Position numbers and translations under genes: made by a program
The notes under the pieces: model-generated
Database searches by the model: none
Told to the model about the DNA's origin: nothing
What the model saw: the letters and a program-made list of their open reading frames with translations, nothing else
Shown here: positions 19,966 to 28,064 of the stretch, one piece after another
How positions within the stretch are numbered: the first letter of the stretch is position 1
Layout of the letters: the number at the start of each line of letters is the position of its first letter
Source of the DNA: Gp6-AA40 sp963742105
Lineage (GTDB): Bacteria; Acidobacteriota; Vicinamibacteria; Vicinamibacterales; UBA2999
Reading direction: 5' to 3'
Assembly (NCBI GenBank): GCA_963742105.1
Contig: CAVUKN010000003.1
Span: 124,001 to 188,000 of the forward strand
Length of the DNA: 64,000 nt

Positions 19966-20222
19966 TCCCAACTCCCAACGTTTGTCGCGTGCCCAACTCC
20001 CAATGCGGCATCCAGTGTTGTGGCCGTGGCGTGGTGCCCCGCGGCACCGCGCCACACGGCGCCAGTGCGAGTCCGTATGGCCGGAGGAAAACCGGGGCAA
20101 CTGTTTTGGCATAGCCGCCCTCTCCGGGGGCGGAGCTGAGGGGCGCGGATGGATCAGAACGCCTCGGTCAGGGCACTACTCCCTTTGGGAGTTGGGGAAG
20201 CGACAGGCGTTGGGAGTTGGAA
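19966..20222. repeat. Inverted arms of CCCAACT-type micro-repeats enclosing a structured element
   Basis: The left arm (19966-20005) reads ACTCCCAACTCCCAACGTTT and CCCAACTCCCAATGC. The right arm (20184-20222) reads TTTGGGAGTTGGGGAAGCG and GGCGTTGGGAGTTGG. They flank the element at 20072-20149. The region separates two convergent genes, and the right arm stops about 10 nt before the permease stop codon. Confidence 0.8.
20072..20149 (+). ncRNA. Candidate structured RNA element, copy 1
   Basis: About 78 nt closely matching 49989-50063. Conserved parts are the TCCG...CGGA closing stem, GCCGGAGGAAAACCG, GGCAA..TGTT.TGGCA.AGC and a CCCTC...GCTGAGGG hairpin whose loop differs in length and sequence between copies. 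Strand is assigned by the conserved A-rich and GGCAA loops and is uncertain. It lies between convergent genes and has no ORF. It may belong to a known acidobacterial RNA family that I cannot check here. Confidence 0.5.
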
Positions 20223-20231
20223 ATTTCCCCG

Positions 20232-21583
20232 TCAGGCCATCCGCACCCACCGCACCAGCGTCCTCAGGTCGGGCGGCTTGCCGAACATCAGCAGGCCCAC
20301 CTTGAACACCTTGGCCGCGAACCACAGAGCGGCCAGCGCCCCGCACCATCGACAGCGCCACCGTGAGCCAGACCTGCCATGCCGGCGGTGGAGCGCTCGA
20401 CGTGACCCGAATCAGCATCGCAAAGGTGTTGATTGGCGGCAGGAAGCTGATGACGGTCGCGAACGTAGACGAGGGGTTGCGCGCGATCGGCGCGGCGAAG
20501 AGCCACGGGATCATGATCATCAGCGTGATCGGCGTCATCAGCGACTGCGCCTCGCGCATCTCGTTCACGGCTGCGCCAATCGCCGCCATCAACGCGCCAA
20601 GCGTGATGTAGGTGATGACGAAGAACACGACGACGTAGACGACGAGGATCGGCTGGATCAGGCCGAGCATGGTGAGCGACGACAGCACCACCGCGCCGAG
20701 TGCCGAGGTAGAGCGCCAGCGTCGCGCCGCTGACGGCAAGCTGACCGAGAATCTTACCGGCCATCAGTTCGAGCGGCGACACGGCGGACAGCAGCACCTC
20801 GACGACCCGGCTCGACTTCTCCTCGATGGTCGACGTCATCAGACCCTGCCCGCCGACCATCACGCCGAAGAACATCAAGGCGATGAAGATGAACGGGAGC
20901 GCCTGGGCAAAGCTCTGATCCGCGTCGCGGTCGCCTGACGGCGTGACCTCCACCGCCCGCGGTCGTGCCACCGTCATCACCGCGCTCATCCGATCGCGCG
21001 GCATGCCGGCCTCCGCGGCGCGCGCATCAATCAGTGCTTCGCGCATGCCGTCGTACAGCGCGCTTTCGACGCGCGGATCCACCCGCGGCGCCACCAACAC
21101 GGCGTAGCTGCCATAGGACGGGTCGCCATGCACGGCGTTCGGCTTAACCACAATCGCCGCGAACCGCGACGTCGGTCGAGGATCCTCCCAGCAGCCACTT
21201 GCGTGCGGCGGCGGCGTCTGGAACATCGACGAACCGGAACCGCGGCGCCTCGGCCTGCGTACGTTCCCGCACCTGTTGTGCGGTGGCGCCCGCCAGCCCG
21301 GCATCGCGAACGACGGGCGGTAGGTTCGCCTCGGTTTCAGCGCCGCGTCTCTCGGCAACCGCCTCCGGTTGCACCGCGGTCCGCAGGCGACCGGTCACGA
21401 CTCCCGTCGGGTCCGCGATCGCTACTACTCCTTCGACGGCGCGGGTCTGCTGCCGCATCAACCTGGGCGCGATGGTGAAGCCGACCGCGAGCATCGCCGG
21501 CATGAACAGAAGGCCGATGAGGAAGCCCTCGTCAGGACCGTCGCCAGAAACTCGCGCCGCGCGATGAACAGAATCTTCTTCAT
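20232..21583 (-). CDS. ABC-2 type (NatB-like) transporter permease
   Basis: Membrane half of an ABC exporter. The start MKKILFIARREFLATVLTRGF is followed by helix 1 (IGLLFMPAMLAVGFTI), a large extracytoplasmic region of about 200 residues with VPDAAAARKWLLGGS, and then GQGLMTSTIEEKSSRVVEVLLSAV, a hallmark of the NatB/YhaP group. Several C-terminal helices end in LRTLVRWVRMA. Shifts occur near 21528, 21175, 20710 and 20335. Its ATG overlaps the stop of the ATPase gene (ATGA), so the two form one transporter. Confidence 0.85.
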
Positions 21584-22550
21584 GCGACCTCCGCGGCGGA
21601 GCCGCGCAGTCCGGCACGAATGTCGGCCGCCACACTCTCGCCGTCGGAGGCGACCAGCTCGACGAAGACGTCTTCCAGCTTCAGCCGCGCGATCTCGATG
21701 CGCGCCGTGGGCATCTGCGGCGGTGATCCGTGCAATAGCTGCACGCCGGCTCGTAGCCGGGTGACAAATGGACACGCGTCATCCGGTCATGGTGCTCGAG
21801 ACGCTCGATCCCGGCCAGGCGGGCCAGCCCTGACAGGTCCGCAGAGGGAGCCAGCGGCTCGAATTCGAGGACCCGCGGATCGTACCGATGGCGGATCGCC
21901 GCAACAGCTTCGTCGAGGACCTTGCGACCTTTGTGAATCATCACCACACGATCGCAGAGCTGCTCGGCGTGCGGCATCACGTGGGTCGAAAACAGGATCG
22001 TCGCACCGCGCCGGTGCTCCTCGAGCATCAACTCCTGCAGCGTCCGTGTGCTGACTGGATCCAGCCCGCTGAACGGCTCGTCGAGAATCAGCAGATCGGG
22101 CCGGTTTACGGTGGCGGCGATGAACTGCACCTTCTGCTGCATGCCCTTCGACAGCTCCTCGCAGCGCTTGTCGACGGATGCGGTGAGGCCGAGCCGCTCG
22201 ACGGCCCTGGCAATCGACGCGCGTGACTCGCCGTCTGCCACGTCCTTGAGGCGCGCCATGTAGGTGAGAAATTCGCCGACGCGCATCTTCCGGTAGAGGC
22301 CACGTTCCTCCGGAAGGTAGCCGATGCGATCCTTCGCCATCAGTGCCGACTGGTGGCCGAGCACCGACACCGACCCCGAGTCGGGGAACAGGATCGACAT
22401 GACGATCCGGATCGTCGTCGTCTTGCCGGCGCCGTTTGGTCCGATAACGCCGCAGAGCGAGCCACGAGGCACCTCGAGGTCCAGTCGATCGACGGCTCGC
22501 ATGCCGCTGAACGTTTTCGTCACACCTGACAGCGACAAGGCCGATGGCAT
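21580..22550 (-). CDS. ABC transporter ATP-binding protein (NatA-like)
   Basis: ATPase partner of the permease downstream. Walker A is IGPNGAGKTTTIRI (near residue 38), the signature is ELSKGMQQKVQF and Walker B is LLILDEPFSGLDP, followed by the STHVMPHAEQLCDRV switch region. The C-terminal ~100 residues match the NatA-type extension (ARLKLEDVFVELV) but lie in another frame after a shift near 21755. A Shine-Dalgarno GAAGGAG precedes the ATG at 22550. The substrate is unknown; Nat-type systems export Na+, drugs or peptides. Confidence 0.9.
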
Positions 22551-22627
22551 CAGTCTCCTTCCATGGTCAGCGAAGACTACACCGCGGGATGACCGATCAG
22601 AGAACGCGGTCGTTGCGCTTCAATGCC

Positions 22628-22657
22628 TTGACGAGGCGAACATACGACGAATACGAT
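22628..22657 (+). promoter_or_regulatory. Promoter of the radical SAM gene
   Basis: TTGACG at 22628-22633, an 18-nt spacer and TACGAT at 22652-22657. The start codon is only 11 nt after the -10 box, so the mRNA would have a leader of a few nucleotides at most. Confidence 0.45.
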
Positions 22658-22667
22658 CGCGATTCCA

Positions 22668-23699
22668 ATGGAAATCGCGCCGCTGCTCTTCGACCTCGGC
22701 ACACGGAATCCGACGACGCGGCAGGTCGCGGACCTGGTGAAAGCCGGCGGAGCCGGCGCCCTGACGGAGGCGTTGCGGCGTGCCGATGCCGCGCGCTACC
22801 AGGAAGTGCGCTGCCGGTCCGCACTCAACGCGGTGAAGGGGATGCCGTTCGACTGGACCCTGAACCCCTATCGCGGCTGCACGCACGCCTGCCATTACTG
22901 CTACGCCCGCCGCTATCACACTCAGTTCGAGCTGGGCTCGGACGACGAGTTCGCGTCGATGATCTTCGTGAAGACGAACGTCGTTGAGGTGTTGCGACGC
23001 GAGTTACTGAAGCCGTCGTGGAAGAACGAGTACGTGGCGGTCGGCACCGCGACCGACTGCTATCAGCCGATCGAAGGGCACTACAAGCTCACCCGCGGCG
23101 CCCTGGAGGCGCTGGCCGAAGTCGGCAATCCGGCTGGCGTAATTACCAAAGGTCCGATGATCGTCCGGGATCGTGACGTCCTGGCGGATTTGTCCTCACG
23201 CGGCGGCTGCACGGTGTACATCAGTGTGCCGTGCGTCGACGACGACGTGTGGCAGGCACTGGAGCCGGGAACGGCGCCCCCTCTCCAACGCCTGCGGGCC
23301 GTCCGCCAGCTGATCGACGCCGGCATCCGCACCGGCGTGCTGATGAATCCGATCGTGCCCGGCATCTCATCGAAACCGTCGCTCATCGAGCGGACGATGA
23401 AGGCGATCGCTGATCATGGCGCGCAGTTCGTCGGGTGCAACGTCATGTTCCTGGAAGGCGGAACGCGCGATCACTTCCTGCGCTGGCTCACCGCGGGATA
23501 TCCGCACCTCGTCGACGGGTACCGCGACCTGTACGCGCGAAAGTACGCGCCCTCCGCCTATCGCCAGGAGGTGTTCACGGTGTTCGAGGCGATGCGCAAT
23601 AAATACGGAATCGGCCAGCGGGAGCGGAAAAACGAACACGCGCGGGCCCAAGAGGCGCCGCGCGTGCACGAACAGGCTATGTTGGGCTGGAAAGACTAA
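22668..23699 (+). CDS. Radical SAM protein, SplB-like / Rv2578c family
   Basis: A 343-residue iron-sulfur enzyme. The cluster motif CTHACHYCYAR (CxxxCxxC) follows TLNPYRG. TATDCYQPIEGHYKLTRG, VITKGPMIVRDRDVLADL and VPGISS are typical of the spore-photolyase-like Rv2578c/PA0069 group. These proteins are common outside spore formers and their reaction is not established, so a DNA-repair role should not be assumed. The frame is intact. It converges on the Clp-type ATPase across a repeat block. Confidence 0.85.
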   Translation: MEIAPLLFDLGTRNPTTRQVADLVKAGGAGALTEALRRADAARYQEVRCRSALNAVKGMPFDWTLNPYRGCTHACHYCYARRYHTQFELGSDDEFASMIFVKTNVVEVLRRELLKPSWKNEYVAVGTATDCYQPIEGHYKLTRGALEALAEVGNPAGVITKGPMIVRDRDVLADLSSRGGCTVYISVPCVDDDVWQALEPGTAPPLQRLRAVRQLIDAGIRTGVLMNPIVPGISSKPSLIERTMKAIADHGAQFVGCNVMFLEGGTRDHFLRWLTAGYPHLVDGYRDLYARKYAPSAYRQEVFTVFEAMRNKYGIGQRERKNEHARAQEAPRVHEQAMLGWKD

Positions 23700-23795
23700 C
23701 TTCCAATTCCCAACGGCTGAAGCTCCTCCAACTGCCAAGAGTTCGCCCGAGGCTCCTTGGGAGTTGGGAGCGCTTTAGCCGTTGGGAGTTGGGTG
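23697..23795. repeat. Compact CCCAACT / AGTTGGG inverted repeat
   Basis: The left arm (23700-23740) contains AATTCCCAACGGCTGAAGC and the right arm (23758-23795) contains GCTTTAGCCGTTGGGAGTT, pairing over 19 positions with two mismatches plus further partial pairing. It fills nearly the whole gap between two convergent genes, so it is well placed as a two-way transcript end. Confidence 0.8.
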
Positions 23796-23801
23796 TTTCT
23801 C

Positions 23802-26099
23802 CTAAACAGCTATCGCATCCGGATCGGCCGACGTCACCAGCTGCGGGCCGGCGGCTTCGATCACCACCTGGTCGTCCCTGACCACGGCCCGGAAACTGTT
23901 CGCTTCCTTCCACTGCTGGCTGAGCGGCAGCTTGATCTTGTCGTCGATGACGCGCTTCAGAAAGCGGGCACCGTAGGCCAGGCTGTAGCCGTCCTGCACC
24001 AGCTTGTCGAGCGCCTCCGGATCGATGGTGACCGTCTTGTTCCACCGCTTCAGAGTGGCGGTCACCTGGTCGATGTACTTCAGCGCGATGTCGCGGACTT
24101 CGTCCTTCGTGAGCGGCTGGAAAAGGACGACCTGATCGATGCGGTTGCGGAACTCGGGCGGGAACCGCCGTTCGAGTTCGCGGTTGATCTCACCCTGCAC
24201 CTGCTCCAGTGGCATCTGTCCCGAACGGAAGCCCATCGGGCTCTGCAGCTTCCGGAAATGTTCGGACCCCGCGTTCGAGGTCATGATGACGATCGCATCC
24301 GACAAGTAGACGCGCTTGCCGCGCCCGTCCGTGATCCAGCCTTCGTCGAACGCCTGCAGGAACACGTTCAACAGACTTGGATTCGCCTTCTCGATCTCGT
24401 CGAGCAGGACGACACTGCACGGGTTGTCCTTGAGCTGATTCGTCAGTATTCCACCGCGTTCGCTGCCGACGATCCCTCGTGGCATGCCAATGAGCTTGTC
24501 CACCGACACACCGCCGTCCTGATACTCGGACATGTCGATGCGGATCATCTTCTTCTCGTCGCCGAACATGAACTCGGCGACGGCCTTGGCGAGTTCCGTC
24601 TTGCCGACACCGGTCGGACCGAGGAACAGCAGGACGCCGTCCGGGCGATCGAAGCCGTCCTTCAGCGGACCCTTGTTCAGCACCAGGCGATGTGCCAGCG
24701 CCTGGACCGCCTTCTTCTGACCGATCACGCGGCGACCCAGCCGGCCTTCGATCTCCTTGAATCGATCGCCGACGTCGCGGAACACCATGTCCTTCGGTAT
24801 CTGCGCGGCGTTCGAGATCACCTCGACCACATCTTCGCTCTTCACTTCCCAGCGCCGCTCGATCTCGGCACGAACTGCGGCAGTGTCGAGCCAGCCAATC
24901 ACCTTGTCGGGCAGGTGCAGGTGACGCTGGTAGCGCGTCGACATCTCGAGCGCCGTCTCGATGGCGTCGTCCAGCAGCCGCACCGAGTAGTTGCGTTCGA
25001 GACGCGGACGCAGATTGAAGAGGATCCGGCGCGTCTCCTCGACACTGGGCTCAGGCACGTGCACGGTCCGGAAGCGACGAGCCAGCGCCTCGTCCTCCTG
25101 GATGTATTCCTTGTACTCGCTGAGCGTCGTCGCGCCAATCATGCGGACTTCGCCCCGCGCCAGCACCGACTTGAAGACGTTGGCGGCGTCCGACGGCGCC
25201 CCGAGCGCGGAACCGGCGCCGACCATCGTGTGCGCTTCATCGATGAACAGAATCAGGTTCGGCCGTTCCTTGATCTCGCGGATCACGTTCTGGATCCGGT
25301 CCTCGAACATGCCGCGCAGCATCGTGCCCGCGACCATGGTGTTCATCTGCAGGTTGACCACCTGGCAATCGCGCAGGCGGACGGGGATGGTGTCCGGCTC
25401 GAACTCAATGCGACGGGCGAGCCCTTCGACGATCGCCGTCTTACCCACGCCCGGCTCACCGATCAGCATCACGGAATTCGAGCGCTCACGGTGACAGAGG
25501 ATTTCCAGCACCTGCTGGATCTCCAGGTCGCGGCCGTAGACCGGCGCAATCTTGTCCTGCCGCGCCAGCAGGTTCAGGTTCGTCGCGAAATGCTTGAGGA
25601 AGGGCGGTAACTCGAACCGCTTCCGCAACCGCTCCTCGCGTACTTCGTTGTCCCGGATCCTGGTGGCGATGCGTGACACGAGCACCTCCGGCTCGACGCC
25701 GTGTCGGCGAATGATGGAAACCGGTACGCCCTGGCTCTCCTGGAAGATGGCCTCGAAGAGGTCGGACGACTCGATCGTCTGCCGTCCGGCCCGGCTCGCG
25801 GAATGGAACGCGAGCTTGAACACCAGCTTGGTCGCCGGCGCGACGCGGAGTTCCCGCCCCGCAAACGTGGGCAGGACGTGCAGGTGCTGCTCCAGCGCCT
25901 GAAGGATCTCGTGCGGATTCAGCTCGAGATCGCGCATGACCTGGGAGAACGTGTCCCACTCGACCTGCGCGAACGCGAGAAATACGTGTTCGTTGGTTAG
26001 CAGCGCGTGGTCACGCCGCCTCGATTCCTCGATGGCGCGGTCAACGACGCGCTGAGCCGACTCACCAATCTTGCTTTGTGCGATGTCGAAGTCGTCCAC
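23802..26099 (-). CDS. Clp-family AAA+ unfoldase (ClpA/ClpC-like)
   Basis: A 765-residue two-ring ATPase, fully in frame. An N-terminal Clp domain (residues 1-150) contains RDHALLTNEHVFLAFAQVEW. NBD1 has GEPGVGKTAIVEGLARRI and LILFIDEAHTMVGAGS. There is no long ClpB-type middle coiled coil. NBD2 has GPTGVGKTELAKAVAEFMFG and VVLLDEIEKANP. Before FPPEFRNRID an SPMGFRSGQ loop offers an MGF tripeptide at the site where ClpA and ClpC dock on ClpP. I infer a degradation chaperone rather than a disaggregase. The start is GTG 26099. No adaptor or clpP lies nearby. Confidence 0.88.
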   Translation of the reverse strand: MDDFDIAQSKIGESAQRVVDRAIEESRRRDHALLTNEHVFLAFAQVEWDTFSQVMRDLELNPHEILQALEQHLHVLPTFAGRELRVAPATKLVFKLAFHSASRAGRQTIESSDLFEAIFQESQGVPVSIIRRHGVEPEVLVSRIATRIRDNEVREERLRKRFELPPFLKHFATNLNLLARQDKIAPVYGRDLEIQQVLEILCHRERSNSVMLIGEPGVGKTAIVEGLARRIEFEPDTIPVRLRDCQVVNLQMNTMVAGTMLRGMFEDRIQNVIREIKERPNLILFIDEAHTMVGAGSALGAPSDAANVFKSVLARGEVRMIGATTLSEYKEYIQEDEALARRFRTVHVPEPSVEETRRILFNLRPRLERNYSVRLLDDAIETALEMSTRYQRHLHLPDKVIGWLDTAAVRAEIERRWEVKSEDVVEVISNAAQIPKDMVFRDVGDRFKEIEGRLGRRVIGQKKAVQALAHRLVLNKGPLKDGFDRPDGVLLFLGPTGVGKTELAKAVAEFMFGDEKKMIRIDMSEYQDGGVSVDKLIGMPRGIVGSERGGILTNQLKDNPCSVVLLDEIEKANPSLLNVFLQAFDEGWITDGRGKRVYLSDAIVIMTSNAGSEHFRKLQSPMGFRSGQMPLEQVQGEINRELERRFPPEFRNRIDQVVLFQPLTKDEVRDIALKYIDQVTATLKRWNKTVTIDPEALDKLVQDGYSLAYGARFLKRVIDDKIKLPLSQQWKEANSFRAVVRDDQVVIEAAGPQLVTSADPDAIAV

Positions 26100-26480
26100 G
26101 GAACCTGCTTCCTGAGGAACACTGCCTCCTGATGCGACCCGGGTCCCGAAGGACGTCTCGAGTCAATCTCTAGGACGCCTCGAAGGCACGAAGCGTGCCG
26201 ATTGGGATTCGACGGTTGCCGGGCGGAAATCCAGGGAGCTTAAAGGTCGGTGTGCCAGCGATTACGCGCGCTGGCGCGCCGCTGATTCCAAAAGCCGTCA
26301 ACACACGCGAGTAGATGACAACGCAAAAACGGTAGGCCGCGCACCTCTGCCGGGTAATCCGACGACCGGAATGCTTCGGATCCGGCTGGGCAGCGTCACC
26401 AACAGAGTACGAGCGCGACAATGCGGCGGGCGGATCAGGCCGGGACGAGTGCCGAGCTGGTGGGACTTTATAATGGACGC
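26100..26480. other. Gene-free stretch
   Basis: I see no convincing gene here. An 83-codon minus-strand frame (26170-26421) lacks a ribosome site and recognisable motifs. The right edge carries the promoter of the next gene. The upstream control region of the Clp gene should lie at the left edge, but no clear promoter boxes were found. Confidence 0.5.
26469..26474 (+). promoter_or_regulatory. -10 box placed for a leaderless transcript
   Basis: A perfect TATAAT starts 12 nt before the ATG at 26481, so transcription should start at the A of the start codon. No good -35 box is visible. Confidence 0.5.
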
Positions 26481-27059
26481 ATGCGCGCTGCCCTGCTGGC
26501 TACTGTCGTCGCCGCCATTGTTGTTGGGCCGATGGCTGCGCAGACGCCGCAGCCGATCCCTCGCCCTGGCGGCTCGCGCCCGCCAGCGACGACGACCGCG
26601 CCAACGGCTCCGCCGGGGACAACTGGAACTGCACCGGCACCAGCGCCGCCGCCCGGATCAACGGCAGCGAACGCGGCTTCGAGCACTGAGCCGCCAACCG
26701 CGGCAACCCTCGGGTTGCCCGTCTATCCCACCGCACAGTTCATCGCTTCGTACGACGCCGGCCGCGGCCAACGCTACTATCTGTTCGGGACCTCCGCTGC
26801 CTACTCCGAGGTCGTCGCCTATTACCGCACCCAGTTGCGTGACAAAGGGGACGTCGTCTACGAACAGCCGCCGACGCATATGTTCCAGGTCGGCAGGTTC
26901 CGGGAAGACTCCATGGCGTTTCCCCCCGGAGTGACGGTGAAAGACTGGACGTGGGGCGGATCGCCGGGGTATCCGAATCCGAAGCTTGGTGGTGAGCCCG
27001 TCAGATATCCTTCGGTGATCATGATCGTTCCGCCGCCCGCGGCGGCCTCTGCCAAGTAG
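26481..27059 (+). CDS. Secreted protein of unknown function
   Basis: 192 residues. The signal peptide MRAALLATVVAAIVVGPMAAQ is followed by a Pro/Thr/Ala-rich spacer to about residue 80. The compact C-terminal domain contains LPVYPTAQFIASYDAGRGQ, RYYLFGTSAAYSEVVAYYRT and YEQPPTHMFQVGRF, and ends VIMIVPP. I do not recognise the family. The longer frame from 26421 is unlikely because TATAAT sits just before ATG 26481. The gene faces the giant repeat array and the convergent TonB receptor. Confidence 0.7.
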   Translation: MRAALLATVVAAIVVGPMAAQTPQPIPRPGGSRPPATTTAPTAPPGTTGTAPAPAPPPGSTAANAASSTEPPTAATLGLPVYPTAQFIASYDAGRGQRYYLFGTSAAYSEVVAYYRTQLRDKGDVVYEQPPTHMFQVGRFREDSMAFPPGVTVKDWTWGGSPGYPNPKLGGEPVRYPSVIMIVPPPAAASAK

Positions 27060-27156
27060 AGTTTCGGAGCGCTCGTCAGCCCGAGCTGACGTATGCGAGA
27101 ATCCGCGCCACTGGTGTTCGCATGACACGAGTCGCGGTCCCGCGCGACGATCGTGG

Positions 27157-28016
27157 GTGCGAGGCTCGATCCTTGTGGGTGCGAGGCGCGACGCTCGTCG
27201 GTGCGAGTCCGGATCCTCGTGAGTGCAAGGCGAGATCCTCACGGTGCGAGGCTCGATCCTTGTTGGTGCGAGCGCGACGCTCGTTGGTGCGAGCCAGATC
27301 CTCGTGGGTGCGAGGCGAGATCCTCGCGGTGCGAGGCGAGATCCTCACGGTGCGAGTCCGGATCCTCGTGAGTGCGAGGCGAGATCCTCACGGTGCGAGC
27401 CAGATCCTCGTGGGTGCGAGTTGACGCTCGACGGAGCGAGTTCAGCTCCCGGTGGGGCGGTCGAGTTACTCATCGGCCAGCGCACGAGCCGTAGGATCGC
27501 ACCCCGGCGCCGTACCCGATTGGACACTACAAGTGAGGCCCACGGTCCGAACGCGCGTCGATTCGCGCGTCAACATCGTCGGCCTCTAACATGAAGGGCG
27601 AGTTCGCCGGAGTCGAATCGGACGACGCAGATCGATGTTCGCACCACGGCGGCCCCGCACCCACAAGCATCGGCCCTCGCACCCGCGAGCGTCGGCCCTC
27701 GCACCCACAGGCATCGACACTCGCACCCGCGAGTATCGACCCTCGCACCGACAAACCTCGACCCTCGCACCCACGAGCATCGATCCCGCACCGCGAGCGT
27801 CAGGCTCGCACCGACACGCCTCGAGCCTCGCACCCGCGAGCGTCGGACCCGCACCGACAAGCCTCGACCCTCGCACCACGAGCATGCCCCGCACCGGGAG
27901 CGTCGAGCTCGCACCGACACGCCTCGAGCCTCGCACCACGAGCATCGCCCCCGCACCGGGAGCGTTGAGCTCGCACCGACACGCCTCGAGCCTCGGCACT
28001 CGCACCGGCGAGCATG
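27157..28016. repeat. Giant inverted array of 21-22 bp GTGCGAG units
   Basis: The left arm (27157-27440) has 14 units starting GTGCGAG (12 perfect), separated by 13-15 nt variants such as GCGAGATCCTCACG, TCCGGATCCTCGTGA and CCAGATCCTCGTGG. The right arm (27638-28005) has about 17 units with CTCGCAC (12) or CCCGCAC (5), i.e. the reverse complement. The arms are separated by about 200 bp (27441-27637) with no recognisable gene. Units contain internal palindromes such as GCGAGATCCTCGC. The period is not a fixed multiple of three, and frames are open on both strands only because the units lack stops. The array fills the gap between two convergent genes. Confidence 0.93.
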
Positions 28017-28020
28017 GAGA

Positions 28021-28044
28021 GAGGCCCGGAAAATCCCGGGCCTC
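28021..28044 (-). terminator. Hairpin after the TonB receptor gene
   Basis: A 9-bp stem GAGGCCCGG / CCGGGCCTC with a 6-nt loop, 21 nt past the receptor stop. It lacks a strong T run, so termination is plausible but unproven. The repeat array begins immediately beyond it. Confidence 0.45.
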
Positions 28045-28064
28045 TTCATCGCACCACGCACCCC

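Noticed and set aside
26170..26421. 83-codon minus-strand frame upstream of the Clp gene
   Set aside because: No ribosome site, no recognisable motif, and codon use unlike the neighbouring genes.
27157..28016. CRISPR array
   Set aside because: The fixed word is only 7 bp, the intervening sequences are variants of each other, the two halves are inverted, and no cas gene is present.
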